Below are positions 26,824-35,783 of a stretch of 64,000 nt of DNA, piece by piece. Origin of the DNA: Candidatus Rickettsiella isopodorum (GTDB taxonomy: Bacteria; Pseudomonadota; Gammaproteobacteria; Diplorickettsiales; Diplorickettsiaceae); the NCBI RefSeq assembly GCF_001881495.1, contig NZ_LUKY01000030.1:1-64000 (forward strand), given 5' to 3'. The notes under the pieces were generated by a model. It saw only the letters and a program-made list of their open reading frames with translations. It was not told the DNA's origin and did not search any database. The first letter of the stretch is position 1. Every line of letters starts with the position of its first letter. The position numbers and the translations under genes are program-made.

Positions 26824-28271
26824 CTTTCCCAGATAAGATCTAAGTCTCGTACTGCCTTCACCTCATCTAAACGTTGATGACTTAAATGATGCGGCGCATT
26901 GTTTAAATGCGTTGGATTTTCTTTTGCTTCGATAAAAATTTTTTCCATAGCCGTTATAAACTGATCTAATTCTTGTTTGGATTCTGTTTCGGTAGGTTCT
27001 ATCAATAAGCATTCTGGAACGAGTAAAGGAAAATAGGTTGTTGGTGCATGAAAACCAAAATCAAGTAAACGTTTTCCGACATCCATTGCGGTGACATTAA
27101 ATTGCTTAGATAAGACTTTTAATGTCAAAATAAATTCATGACTGGCGCGCCGTTGTGGAAAAGCGGGAATATATCCAATTCGTTGCAATCGTTTAAGTAA
27201 ATAATTGGCATTCAAGGTGGCGAATTCGGATATTCGTTTTAAACCATCACGACCTAATAAGCGAGCATAGAGATAAGCACGTAAAAGAATTCCTGTATTT
27301 CCCATAAACGTGGATAAGCGACCAATACTTTGTGGTCGGTCTTGTAAATTAAGCCATCGATAACGATCTTGTTCGAAAGCAACGGTGGGTATGGGTAGAA
27401 AGGGCAAAAGACGTCCTCCAACAGCAACAGGTCCCGCACCGGGACCGCCGCCACCATGTGGTGTGGCAAACGTTTTATGCAAGTTGAGATGCATGACATC
27501 AAACCCCATATCTCGAGGCCGTACTTTACCTAAAATTGCATTGAGGTTAGCGCCATCGTAGTAAAGTAACCCACCGGCTTGATGGATAATGTGGGCAATC
27601 TGTTCGATTTGCCTTTCAAAGATTCCTAAAGTCGAAGGATTGGTTAACATGATTCCCGCCGTATGGGGTCCTACTGCGGCTTGCAAGGCTTCTAAATCGA
27701 TATCACCTTCAATGTTAGTGGGGATTTCACGAACTTTATAACCACACATGACCGCTGAAGCAGGATTGGTACCATGTGCAGCATCGGGAATCAGAAATTC
27801 TGTCCTGTCATGATCATTGCGTGAGGCGTGGTAGGCTTTAATCATGGCAACACCCGCAAATTCACCTTGTGCGCCTGCCATCGGTGTTAAAGAAACACCG
27901 CACATACCGGTGATAGCTTTTAGAATTTCTTGAAATTCATACAGACAATGTAAGGTGCCTTGACAATATTCTTCGAGTAATAAAGGATGTTGATTAAGAA
28001 AAGCAGGTAATGATGCCAGACGATGTACACCACGTGGGTTGTACTTCATCGTACAGGATCCAAGTGGATAGAAATGTGTGTCGATAGAGAAGTTTTTTTG
28101 TGACAGGCGAGTAAAATGACGTACCACTTGTAATTCAGAAACTTCAGGTAAAGAAATTTCTGTTTTACGCAATAAATTTTCGGGTAGTGAAGAATACTTA
28201 AACGGCTGTAAATGGGGTGGAATTTGCGCTTTTGCCGTGCGACCTGGTTGACTTAGTTCAAAAATAAGCAT
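26820..28271 (-). CDS. gcvPB: Glycine dehydrogenase (decarboxylating) subunit 2, GcvPB
   Basis: Second half of the two-subunit P-protein, which decarboxylates glycine and passes the aminomethyl group to GcvH. At 483 aa it contains the PLP lysine in [21 protein letters not shown] (about residues 260-280), [16 protein letters not shown] (about 158) and [13 protein letters not shown] (about 67). It is the last gene of gcvT-gcvH-gcvPA-gcvPB and is 8 bases after gcvPA. Confidence 0.97.
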   Translation of the reverse strand: MLIFELSQPGRTAKAQIPPHLQPFKYSSLPENLLRKTEISLPEVSELQVVRHFTRLSQKNFSIDTHFYPLGSCTMKYNPRGVHRLASLPAFLNQHPLLLEEYCQGTLHCLYEFQEILKAITGMCGVSLTPMAGAQGEFAGVAMIKAYHASRNDHDRTEFLIPDAAHGTNPASAVMCGYKVREIPTNIEGDIDLEALQAAVGPHTAGIMLTNPSTLGIFERQIEQIAHIIHQAGGLLYYDGANLNAILGKVRPRDMGFDVMHLNLHKTFATPHGGGGPGAGPVAVGGRLLPFLPIPTVAFEQDRYRWLNLQDRPQSIGRLSTFMGNTGILLRAYLYARLLGRDGLKRISEFATLNANYLLKRLQRIGYIPAFPQRRASHEFILTLKVLSKQFNVTAMDVGKRLLDFGFHAPTTYFPLLVPECLLIEPTETESKQELDQFITAMEKIFIEAKENPTHLNNAPHHLSHQRLDEVKAVRDLDLIWES

Positions 28272-28279
28272 AAAAATTT

Positions 28280-29647
28280 TTACGATATCGTCTGTAGTAA
28301 TTTTGATAATTCTTGTTGATAAAAGTTTAAATCAGTCTGGTTTTTGGTTTCTGTGACACAAATTAATAGAGCCTGATCTAATTCAGGATAAAGCCTTGAT
28401 AGATCATAGCCTCCTTGTATTCCTACTTTAGCTAAACCATGTAATAAATCAGGAACAGGTTTAGGTAAACGAATCACAAACTCATGAAAAAAAGGACTAC
28501 TGAACATTAATTCTACACCGGGTATTTGGGTTAATAGATCAGCGAGTTGTTGTGTATGGTGATGAGATGCGGAAGCGACTTGCTGTAAACCTTTGGGCCC
28601 TAATAGACTCATATAAATCGTAGCTGCAGTGACTAATAAACCTTGGTTGGTACAAATATTCGATGTGGCTTTTGCGCGGCGTATATGTTGTTCGCGAGCT
28701 TGTAGCGTTAATGTAAATCCGGGCTTACCGTTTTTATCCACGGTGCGGCCCACAATTCGTCCTGGCATTTGTCGCAGCCATTCTTTTTTGCAACACATAA
28801 AACCAAAATAAGGTCCGCCACCTGCCAGTGGAACACCGAGCGCCTGTCCTTCACCGCATACGATGTCAGCGCCTTGTTCACCCCAACTCCCAGGTTCTTT
28901 GAGCAAAGCCAAGCTAATGGGATTGGTGACAGCAATGACAAAAGCCTGTTGAGCATGTGCCCAGTCACTTAACTGATCCACTTCTTCTAGGGATCCAAAA
29001 AAATTAGGTTGTGGTATGACTAAAGCGCAAATAGCTTGTTGTTTCCAATGATCGAGCGTTGAGAGCAATGTTTTACCTTGTAATGGACAATAAGGTAATT
29101 CAATGAGTTCAATGGCTTGTTGAGTAACAATCGCTTGTAAGGTTTGTCGATAATGAGGGTGTAAAGTGCGTGGAATTAAAATTTTGGTCGATTGCGTTTT
29201 TTTGTTGGATCTAACGGCCATCAAAACCGCTTCAGCTAAAGCAGAGGCGCCGTCATAAAGCGAAGCATTAGAATAATCCATGCCAGTTAGACTCGCCATC
29301 ATGGTTTGATATTCGTAGATTAATTGCAACGTTCCTTGACTTGCTTCGGCTTGATAAGGTGTGTAAGCCGTCATAAATTCACCGCGGCTAGCAATATCCC
29401 AAACCACCGCAGGAATATGATGTTCATAAGCACCGGCACCAATAAAACAGAGTCCGTTCTTATTTTCTAGGCCACGTTGCGCTGTTAAACGTGTCATCTC
29501 CATTTCAGTTAAGCCAGAAGGAATAAGATTTAATTCGGGGGTTTTTAAATGAGGTGGAATTTCATCAAAAAGATCGTCAATGTGATGTACACCCAATGTC
29601 GCTAGCATTTCTTGTACTTCGACATCAGTATGAGGAATAAATGGCAT
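28280..29647 (-). CDS. gcvPA: Glycine dehydrogenase (decarboxylating) subunit 1, GcvPA
   Basis: First half of the split P-protein; 455 aa from the preferred ATG 29647 ([20 protein letters not shown]). This ATG follows the gcvH stop by one base and has GAGG upstream; the longer frame to 29686 would overlap gcvH and is not conserved. Motifs include [15 protein letters not shown] (about 70) and [20 protein letters not shown] (about 98). It lacks the PLP lysine, which is in GcvPB, as expected for the two-subunit enzyme. Confidence 0.96.
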   Translation of the reverse strand: MPFIPHTDVEVQEMLATLGVHHIDDLFDEIPPHLKTPELNLIPSGLTEMEMTRLTAQRGLENKNGLCFIGAGAYEHHIPAVVWDIASRGEFMTAYTPYQAEASQGTLQLIYEYQTMMASLTGMDYSNASLYDGASALAEAVLMAVRSNKKTQSTKILIPRTLHPHYRQTLQAIVTQQAIELIELPYCPLQGKTLLSTLDHWKQQAICALVIPQPNFFGSLEEVDQLSDWAHAQQAFVIAVTNPISLALLKEPGSWGEQGADIVCGEGQALGVPLAGGGPYFGFMCCKKEWLRQMPGRIVGRTVDKNGKPGFTLTLQAREQHIRRAKATSNICTNQGLLVTAATIYMSLLGPKGLQQVASASHHHTQQLADLLTQIPGVELMFSSPFFHEFVIRLPKPVPDLLHGLAKVGIQGGYDLSRLYPELDQALLICVTETKNQTDLNFYQQELSKLLQTIS

Positions 29648-29648
29648 G

Positions 29649-30041
29649 TTAGGCCTCAACCAAAATTTGTTGTTCGTAAGTTGCAAAATCCAATAGATTT
29701 TCTAATTCACTTGGATTGGAAAACTGAAGCCGAAATAACCATCCTTGTCCATAAGAGTCGGAATTGATGAGTTCGGGTGACTCACTCAGTGTGGTATTGA
29801 TTTCAGTGACTATACCTGAAAGCGGCGTATAAACATCGGCCGCTGCTTTTACGGATTCTAAAACACAGGCTTCTTCACTTCGTTTTAAAATCTTTTTAAT
29901 AATAGGTAATTCAACATAAACGATATCCCCTAACAATTCTTGAGCATGTGGGGTAATACCAACGCAAGCAATATTATTTTCTTCGAGTCGAATCCACTCA
30001 TGCGTAGTCGTATATTTTAATAATTCGGGTAGTTTTTTCAT
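29649..30041 (-). CDS. gcvH: Glycine cleavage system H protein
   Basis: Lipoyl carrier that shuttles the aminomethyl group between the P, T and L proteins; 130 aa. The lipoylated Lys is in [17 protein letters not shown] (about residues 60-76), preceded by GDIVYVELP. The terminal [10 protein letters not shown] is also typical. It lies between gcvT and gcvPA in one operon. The lpd (L protein) gene is not in the window. Confidence 0.97.
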   Translation of the reverse strand: MKKLPELLKYTTTHEWIRLEENNIACVGITPHAQELLGDIVYVELPIIKKILKRSEEACVLESVKAAADVYTPLSGIVTEINTTLSESPELINSDSYGQGWLFRLQFSNPSELENLLDFATYEQQILVEA

Positions 30042-30085
30042 GATAATTACTCTTTAATAAATTCAATTTCTTATGAAGATATACT

Positions 30086-31174
30086 CTAAATAAAAGTTCT
30101 TTTTCCTTTTCGTATAAAGGGAGGTTTAATGATACGTACCTGGTATTGTCTGCTGCCCATGATGACATCACAATAATCTTTGTTGTGTGCGTAAGGTATT
30201 CTAGCAAAAGCGATCGAACTACCTAAAGTAGGAGAATAGCTTCCACTAGTAATTTCACCTTCTCCTTCAGAAGTAATAATTTTTTGTTGTTTACGTAAGA
30301 TACGACCTTTTTCTTCTAGTATTAAACCCACTAATTTACGGCTTAGATTTTGTTGTTGTTGGATGAGCGCTAGTCGGCCAATAAAATCTCGATCGATAGG
30401 ATCCCAAGCAATCGTCCACGCCAGATTGGATTCTAAAGGGGTGGTAGTCGCATCCATGTCTGAACCATGCAAATTCAATCCGGCTTCGAGACGTAAGGTA
30501 TCTCGAGCCCCTAATCCACAAGGCTTGCTACCCAAGTCTATTAAACGTTGCCAGAAATGTTCAGCTTCTTGTAGAGGTAAGATCACTTCTAGGCCATCTT
30601 CTCCGGTGTAACCTGTTCTAGCGATGCACCAATTATCACGTTCAACACATTGGAAAGGTTTTAAATCCCTAATCAGGGATTGTTGACTTGCGCTAAATGC
30701 TTTACTTGCTTTTGAAATGGCGTGAGGGCCTTGGATAGCGATAATTGCAAGATCGGTTCGCTCAACAATGGAAGTAGAGGAAAAATTCGAGGCATGTTTT
30801 TTCATCCAATTGAGATCGGATAGGCGATTTCCTGCATTGATGACTATGCGATAGCGTTGTTGCGAAAGTTGATAAACAATTAAATCATCTAAAATACCAC
30901 CGGCATTATTTAACATGCAGGTATATAAAGCTTTTCCTGGAGCGAGCCGTTGCGGGTTATTGGCTAATAAAAAACTGAGATAGTGAATCGCATTTTCCCC
31001 CGCAATATCGACGGCTAGCATATGCGAAACATCAAATAAACCACTGTCTTGTCTGACGACGTGATGCTCTTGTATCTGAGAGCCATAATGCAGAGGCATT
31101 TGCCAGCCTGCAAAATTGACGAGTATTGCTCCGTTTTTTTTATGTTGTCCGTGAAGAACAGTTTTATTTTCCAT
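30086..31174 (-). CDS. gcvT: Aminomethyltransferase (glycine cleavage T protein)
   Basis: Transfers the methylene carbon from the H-protein to tetrahydrofolate, releasing ammonia; 362 aa. DVSHMLAVDIAG, ILDDLIVYQL, TGYTGEDGLEVILP and GLGARDTLRLEAGLNLHGSDMD are all present and correctly spaced. It is the first gene of the gcv operon. I looked for a glycine riboswitch in the 220 bases upstream and found none. Confidence 0.96.
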   Translation of the reverse strand: MENKTVLHGQHKKNGAILVNFAGWQMPLHYGSQIQEHHVVRQDSGLFDVSHMLAVDIAGENAIHYLSFLLANNPQRLAPGKALYTCMLNNAGGILDDLIVYQLSQQRYRIVINAGNRLSDLNWMKKHASNFSSTSIVERTDLAIIAIQGPHAISKASKAFSASQQSLIRDLKPFQCVERDNWCIARTGYTGEDGLEVILPLQEAEHFWQRLIDLGSKPCGLGARDTLRLEAGLNLHGSDMDATTTPLESNLAWTIAWDPIDRDFIGRLALIQQQQNLSRKLVGLILEEKGRILRKQQKIITSEGEGEITSGSYSPTLGSSIAFARIPYAHNKDYCDVIMGSRQYQVRIIKPPFIRKGKRTFI

Positions 31175-31238
31175 TGGCTTGCCATTTCATAAGTTTTCAA
31201 TACCTAATTATAACTTGTGGCTAATAAATTACTATAGT

Positions 31239-31308
31239 TTGACACGAGCCTTTTGTTGTATATACCACTTATGCAATGGTATAAACGTTTCGCGAACTGA
31301 ACGAAACG
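31239..31308 (+). promoter_or_regulatory. Promoter-like element with palindrome and hairpin
   Basis: TTGACA (31239-31244), a 16-base gap and TATACC (31261) resemble a plus-strand promoter. The latter starts the inverted repeat TATACCA/TGGTATA (31261-31283), which is followed by the hairpin CGTTTCG/CGAAACG (31286-31308). No plus-strand gene follows, since parB runs the other way. It could be a small RNA start, an operator acting on gcvT, or chance. Confidence 0.35.
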
Positions 31309-31392
31309 GTATCTAAAAATAAAATAAAAAATCACTTTGTTATGGCGAGCGAAAATAATGTGCAGGCCATCTAGTCATTTTGCTGAAAAAAA

Positions 31393-32259
31393 TTAATTCA
31401 TATGAGACAGAATGCCATCTAATTCTTCTAAACTATTATAATGAATGATGAGTTGACCTTTTCCTTTAGCGTTTTGTTTAAAATAGACTTTGGCCCCTAA
31501 TGTTTCGGATAATTTACGTTCGAGTTGTTGCACATCCGCATCAATTTTTAAAGGGATCACTATTTCAGCGTTAATAAACGTTCCATTTTGTACTAAACGT
31601 TCTGCTTCGCGAACAGAGAGTTTATTTTTGACAATTTTTTCAGCCGCTTGAATTTGTAGGTTGCTCGATAGACTGAGTAAAGCTCTGGCGTGACCCATTT
31701 CGAGTTGTCCTTGCTGCAATAAAAGCTTTACTTGTGGCGCTAAGCTTAATAAGCGGAGTAAATTGGTAATCGTGGTGCGCGATCGTCCCAACGTGGTAGC
31801 AATTTCTTGATGTGTTAATTTAAATTCATTAATAAGTCGTTGTATCCCTTCCGCTTCTTCGAGTGGATTCAGATCTTGACGTTGAATATTTTCAATCAAA
31901 GAAATAGCGAGTGCGGTTTCGTCTGAGATTACCTTGATTAATACGGGTACTTCATTGAGCTTAGCCAGTTGAGCGGCGCGCCAACGACGTTCCCCGGCAA
32001 TAATTTCATAGCGATTGTCGCCAATAAGACGGACTACAATAGGATTGATAATGCCTTGTGTGCGAATGGAATTGGCTAAATCTTCGAGTGCTTCTTTAGC
32101 AAACTCTCTTCGAGGTTGATAACGACCGGCTTGTAACCATTCTATGGGTAAATGACGTAATTCTTCTTTGTGAGGTTTGGCTGTTTGGACGAGGTCCTCA
32201 AAAGGTTGACCACTTAATAGCATGTCAAGATTGCGACCTAAACGTGATTTTTTCATCAT
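31393..32259 (-). CDS. parB: Chromosome partitioning protein ParB
   Basis: CTP-dependent DNA clamp that loads at parS sites and partners ParA; 288 aa. LPIEWLQAGRYQPRREF (about residue 36), IVVRLIGDNRYEIIAGERRWRAAQLA (box I, about 75-100) and SLIENIQRQDLNPLEEAEG (box II, about 117) are followed by a helix-turn-helix (THQEIATTLGRSRTTITNLLRL) and a C-terminal dimer domain. The ATGA overlap with parA shows translational coupling. No parS palindrome was found in the window by eye. Confidence 0.97.
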   Translation of the reverse strand: MMKKSRLGRNLDMLLSGQPFEDLVQTAKPHKEELRHLPIEWLQAGRYQPRREFAKEALEDLANSIRTQGIINPIVVRLIGDNRYEIIAGERRWRAAQLAKLNEVPVLIKVISDETALAISLIENIQRQDLNPLEEAEGIQRLINEFKLTHQEIATTLGRSRTTITNLLRLLSLAPQVKLLLQQGQLEMGHARALLSLSSNLQIQAAEKIVKNKLSVREAERLVQNGTFINAEIVIPLKIDADVQQLERKLSETLGAKVYFKQNAKGKGQLIIHYNSLEELDGILSHMN

Positions 32260-33116
32260 AACACCTGTTCAACAGACGGAGTTTTTTCGTAGTTTGAGCG
32301 TTTTTTTAAAAAAACGTTTGAGGGTATATCAGTAGGTGAATTGACGGATGGGATAGAACAACCATCCCGTGTTAATACTTCTTTAGCTAAACTTAAATAG
32401 GCTTGGCTCCCATTTGATTGAGGATCATACAATAAAGCAGGTTGGCCATGACTCGGTGCTTCAGCGAGTCGAATATTACGTGGTATCAGTGTGGTATACA
32501 TTTTCTCTTTAAAATGCGTGAGTAATTCTTCTGAAATTTGTTTGGCTAGACTATTTCGACCATCAAATAGCGTACGCAGTATGCCGTGAATCTGTAAATG
32601 TGGATTAACCGTGGAACGTAAACTTTGCAAGGTGTTCATCAGATTGCTTAAGCCTTCTAAAGCAAAATATTCACATTGCACCGGGATGATGACGAAGTGA
32701 GCAGCTACTAACGCATTGACGGTTAGTATATTTAAAGACGGAGGACAATCGAGTAAAATATAATCGTACGCATCGGCCAACACGCTTAGCTTTTTTTTGA
32801 GTGTGTATTCACGTTGTTCAATTTTTAATAATTGAATTTCCGTCTGTGTTAAATTCCCTGAACCGGGTATCAATGTATAATTTGCTGGAGTAACAACGAG
32901 ACTCTGTTCTATTGGAACTTCATCTAAAAGGACTTGGGCAATATGAGGATCGAGGTCTTTTTGCAAAAGACTACCTGTGGTTGCATTGGCTTGAGGATCG
33001 AGGTCAATTAACAGTGTTTTTTGTGCTAACAAGGCCATCGATGCAGCAAGATTAATACAGGTTGTGGTTTTCCCCACGCCCCCTTTTTGATTTACGATAG
33101 CGATAATTTTGCCCAT
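32256..33116 (-). CDS. parA: Chromosome partitioning ATPase ParA (Soj)
   Basis: Deviant-Walker ATPase that drives origin segregation; 286 aa. The Walker A motif is NQKGGVGKTTTCINLAASMA (residues 8-27), Walker A' is LLIDLDPQANAT (about 36) and Walker B is YILLDCPPSLNILT (about 117). The last 30 residues beyond the usual end are Ser/Pro/Lys-rich and look like an extra tail. GAGGCATT lies before the ATG. It forms an operon with parB. rsmG and mnmG, common neighbours, are absent. Confidence 0.97.
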   Translation of the reverse strand: MGKIIAIVNQKGGVGKTTTCINLAASMALLAQKTLLIDLDPQANATTGSLLQKDLDPHIAQVLLDEVPIEQSLVVTPANYTLIPGSGNLTQTEIQLLKIEQREYTLKKKLSVLADAYDYILLDCPPSLNILTVNALVAAHFVIIPVQCEYFALEGLSNLMNTLQSLRSTVNPHLQIHGILRTLFDGRNSLAKQISEELLTHFKEKMYTTLIPRNIRLAEAPSHGQPALLYDPQSNGSQAYLSLAKEVLTRDGCSIPSVNSPTDIPSNVFLKKRSNYEKTPSVEQVL

Positions 33117-33150
33117 AATGCCTCATAATCTAGCTTGACAGGTTTGGTAT

Positions 33151-33179
33151 AGTATAACGGCTCAGTGCAAACTTGCTAA
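33151..33179 (-). promoter_or_regulatory. Probable parA promoter
   Basis: On the minus strand TTAGCA, a 17-base spacer and TATACT end 34 bases before the parA ATG. The -35 box fits four of six consensus positions. Confidence 0.5.
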
Positions 33180-33250
33180 TTATCATTGTTATTGGATAAT
33201 GATTCGAGTCAACAGACCTCTATCATATCCACAACGAAAAATTTTCGTTG
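33179..33250. promoter_or_regulatory. Two palindromes between parA and the metal ABC operon
   Basis: ATTATC/GATAAT and overlapping ATCATT/AATGAT (33179-33204) form an AT-rich dyad resembling Fur/Zur-type operators. CAACGAAAA-A-TTTTCGTTG (33232-33250) is a perfect 19-base palindrome 17 bases before the substrate-binding protein ATG. Either could be a metal-responsive operator; the second could also fold in the leader RNA. Confidence 0.45.
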
Positions 33251-33267
33251 AATAAAAGGGTTTTTTC

Positions 33268-34146
33268 ATGTTGAAATTTTTACTCGCCTTAGCCTTGCTA
33301 TTGGCAATTAGCTTTACAACGCCTAGTATAGCAAAGCCCATCCATATTATCGCTGCCGAGAATTTTTATGGTTCTGTTGCAAAACAAATCGGTGGGAATT
33401 TTGTCCAAGTCACCAGCATTCTTAATCAACCCGATCAAGATCCGCATTTATTTAATTTAACCCCGAGTGTGGCTAAGGTTTTGGAGCAAGGAGATTTAAT
33501 TGTTTATAATGGCTTGGGCTACGATCCTTGGATGCAGAATTTATTGAATGTTGGCTCAGGTTCAGCAAGAACTGTTATTTGCGTCGCTGATTTAATACAT
33601 AGAAAAGAAGGAGCTAATCCGCATATTTGGTATGATCCTAATACCATGCCCATCTATGCTAAGGTATTACGCGACTACTTGATCAAGCACGATCCACAAC
33701 ATCAAAAGGAATATCAAGCGCACTACCAACAGTTTATTGCACAACAACAAAATTTATGGCAACGGATAAAACAAATAAAAGCGCAACATAACGGGAGTTC
33801 GGTTATTGCGACAGAGCCGGTGTTTGGATATATGGCGCAGGCTTTAGGATTTCGTATGCAAGGAATTCCGTTTCAACTCAGCATGATGAATGGAGTGGAT
33901 CCGAGTCCTAAACAAGTGCAAACGTTTCAACGTCAGTTGCAACAACATCGCGTCAAACTGGTATTTTATAATAGTCAGGTGAGCAGTCCATTGGTTTTGC
34001 ATTTGTTACAACAGGCTAAATGGTTGGGAATTCCTATCGTCGGTGTTATGGAAACCCAACCGATGCATACTACTACTTATTACCAGTGGATGCGAGATCA
34101 ATTAGAACGAGTGGAGCAGGCTTTAAATGAACGCCATCGAATTTAA
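33268..34146 (+). CDS. Zn/Mn-type ABC transporter substrate-binding protein
   Basis: Periplasmic cluster A-I metal-binding protein; 292 aa with a signal peptide (residues 1-22, cleavage after PSIA). Ligands by position: His in NQPDQDPHLFNLTP (about 62), His in GANPHIWYDP (about 120), Glu in ATEPVFGYM where ZnuA has His, and an acidic residue near VGVMETQPMH. The ZnuA-type His-rich loop is absent. The Glu at the third position is more like Mn-binding PsaA/MntC, so the metal may be manganese or zinc. It overlaps the ATPase gene by 20 bases. Confidence 0.9.
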   Translation: MLKFLLALALLLAISFTTPSIAKPIHIIAAENFYGSVAKQIGGNFVQVTSILNQPDQDPHLFNLTPSVAKVLEQGDLIVYNGLGYDPWMQNLLNVGSGSARTVICVADLIHRKEGANPHIWYDPNTMPIYAKVLRDYLIKHDPQHQKEYQAHYQQFIAQQQNLWQRIKQIKAQHNGSSVIATEPVFGYMAQALGFRMQGIPFQLSMMNGVDPSPKQVQTFQRQLQQHRVKLVFYNSQVSSPLVLHLLQQAKWLGIPIVGVMETQPMHTTTYYQWMRDQLERVEQALNERHRI

Positions 34147-34939
34147 ACAGTTTAGCCTTGCCTATGGGCAACGCTGTATTTTTCAGAATTTCACTGCAGA
34201 CATTAAGTCCGGTGAATTTGTTGCGATTTTAGGCGCTAATGGTGCTGGAAAAAGTACTTTGTTGCGATCGATATTAGGTTTAATTGCTCCATCCAAGGGC
34301 GGTATTTCATTATTCGGACAAGCCGTACATAAAGGTGCCGCTTTTATTGGTTATATGCCACAAATGCGCCAAAATAGTGGTAATAGTTTGAGTGCTTACG
34401 CTTGGTTAGGCGCCAATTTAAATGGATACCAATGGGGTTTGCCAGTTTTAAATTCAGAACAAACCGAAGAATTGCAGCGTGTTATTCAGTTAGTCAAAGC
34501 TGAAAAGATTGTCAATCGACCTTACAATCTTTTATCAGGAGGAGAGCGTCAACGTTTATTATTGGCTCAAGCCTTATTGAATAAACCAAAAATTTTACTG
34601 TTAGATGAGCCGTTAATGAATTTAGACCCTTATTACCAAGCCACGTTGGTCAGTTTAATTGATGATATTCGTTTGCAACATGGGATTACCATATTGTTTA
34701 CTTCACATGATATTAATCCGTTATTAACCAGCGTTGATAGAGTACTCTATTTGGCGAAAGGTAAAGCGGTGATTGGTTTAGTTAATGAAATTATCAATAG
34801 TAAAAAATTAAGTGAACTTTATGGGTTGGATATACAGGTTATTCAGCATGAACAGCAACTTTTTGTTATAAATAAAGAATTAGGATTCCATCATCATGTC
34901 AACCATTGTCGACCCGACCTTGATCATTTCGCTGTTTGA
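34127..34939 (+). CDS. Zn/Mn-type ABC transporter ATP-binding protein
   Basis: ATPase of the metal importer; 270 aa. The Walker A motif is LGANGAGKSTLLRSILGL (about residues 36-53), the signature is LLSGGERQRLLLAQALL (about 139-155), Walker B is KILLLDEPLMNLDP, and the switch His is in TSHDINPLL. It is ZnuC/MntB-like. It overlaps the substrate-binding protein gene at the 5' end and the permease by 44 bases at the 3' end, so the three genes are one transcript. Confidence 0.94.
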   Translation: MNAIEFKQFSLAYGQRCIFQNFTADIKSGEFVAILGANGAGKSTLLRSILGLIAPSKGGISLFGQAVHKGAAFIGYMPQMRQNSGNSLSAYAWLGANLNGYQWGLPVLNSEQTEELQRVIQLVKAEKIVNRPYNLLSGGERQRLLLAQALLNKPKILLLDEPLMNLDPYYQATLVSLIDDIRLQHGITILFTSHDINPLLTSVDRVLYLAKGKAVIGLVNEIINSKKLSELYGLDIQVIQHEQQLFVINKELGFHHHVNHCRPDLDHFAV

Positions 34940-35723
34940 ATATCATTTTCTATGTAACGCACTGTTAGTGGGTACGATTGCAGCGATATTAGCCGGTTTC
35001 GTTGGATACTTTATGGTCATTCGCAAGTTAGCTTTTGCGGGTCATGCATTAGGCCATATTGGTTTTGCTGGAGCGACCGGCGCAGGTTTAGTCGGTTTAA
35101 TGCCGGTCACAGGACAGTTGATTTTGACGATATTAGCAGCCATCGGTATGGGTAGCTTAGGTCACCGAATAAGTAGAAGCGATGTGGCTATCGGCATCAT
35201 TTTGGCATTGGCACTAGGACTCGGTGTTTTATTTTTACATTTTTATACGAGTTATGCGGCGCAAGCGATGACGATACTCTTTGGTAATCTCTTAGGTGTT
35301 TCAGCGCATTTAATAAAAATGATGTTGATCTATTCTATTTTTAGCCTGTTAGCCTTAAGTGTCATTGCCAGACCTTTATTATTTGCTAGCTTAGAACCCG
35401 AGTTAGCGGAAGCGAAAGGTGTTTCTTTGCCGCTGATTTCTATTTTGTTTATGATCATTGTGGCAGTTGCGGTAACCGAAGCCAGTCAAGTGGTCGGTGT
35501 GTTATTAGTGTTTACTTTATTGATAGGGCCTTCCGCAGCGGCTTTAAACTGGACTCATCATATTTTAAGTGGTTTATTTTTAACTGTACTGTTTGGTATT
35601 TTAATCGTATGGTTAGGCATCATTTTAGCATTTATTACGGATTGGCCTATTCCATTTTGGATTAGTGCGTTGGCAGCCGCTAATTACTTTTTGAGTTTTA
35701 TCGGAGGAAAAGCCAATCATTAA
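34896..35723 (+). CDS. Zn/Mn-type ABC transporter permease
   Basis: Membrane subunit of the ABC-3 (ZnuB/MntC) family; 275 aa with eight or nine hydrophobic segments. Typical blocks are LVGTIAAILAGFVGYFMVIRK at the N-terminus (in two parts), FAGHALGHIGFAGATGAG (about residue 50) and EASQVVGVLLVFTLLIGPSAAA (about 190). AGGA is 9 bases before the ATG, which is inside the ATPase gene. It ends the operon. Confidence 0.93.
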   Translation: MSTIVDPTLIISLFEYHFLCNALLVGTIAAILAGFVGYFMVIRKLAFAGHALGHIGFAGATGAGLVGLMPVTGQLILTILAAIGMGSLGHRISRSDVAIGIILALALGLGVLFLHFYTSYAAQAMTILFGNLLGVSAHLIKMMLIYSIFSLLALSVIARPLLFASLEPELAEAKGVSLPLISILFMIIVAVAVTEASQVVGVLLVFTLLIGPSAAALNWTHHILSGLFLTVLFGILIVWLGIILAFITDWPIPFWISALAAANYFLSFIGGKANH

Positions 35724-35724
35724 A

Positions 35725-35755
35725 CAAAAAAGGAGTTAGTGGTTACTAACTCCTT
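35725..35755 (-). terminator. Terminator of the nrdA-nrdB operon
   Basis: AAGGAGTTAGT and ACTAACTCCTT form a perfect 11-base stem with a four-base loop. On the minus strand it is followed by TTTTTTG, 29 bases after the nrdB stop. It lies directly behind the permease gene but lacks a T run in that direction. Confidence 0.88.
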
Positions 35756-35783
35756 ACGGATTGAGTTTAATTGCGTTTATAAA

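Noticed and set aside
30975-31392. Glycine riboswitch before gcvT
   Set aside because: The conserved paired-aptamer cores were not found in the region upstream of gcvT.
31393-33267. parS site near parAB
   Set aside because: No TGTTTCACGTGAAACA-like 16-mer was seen; the TTTCACGTA inside rpoD is only half a site.
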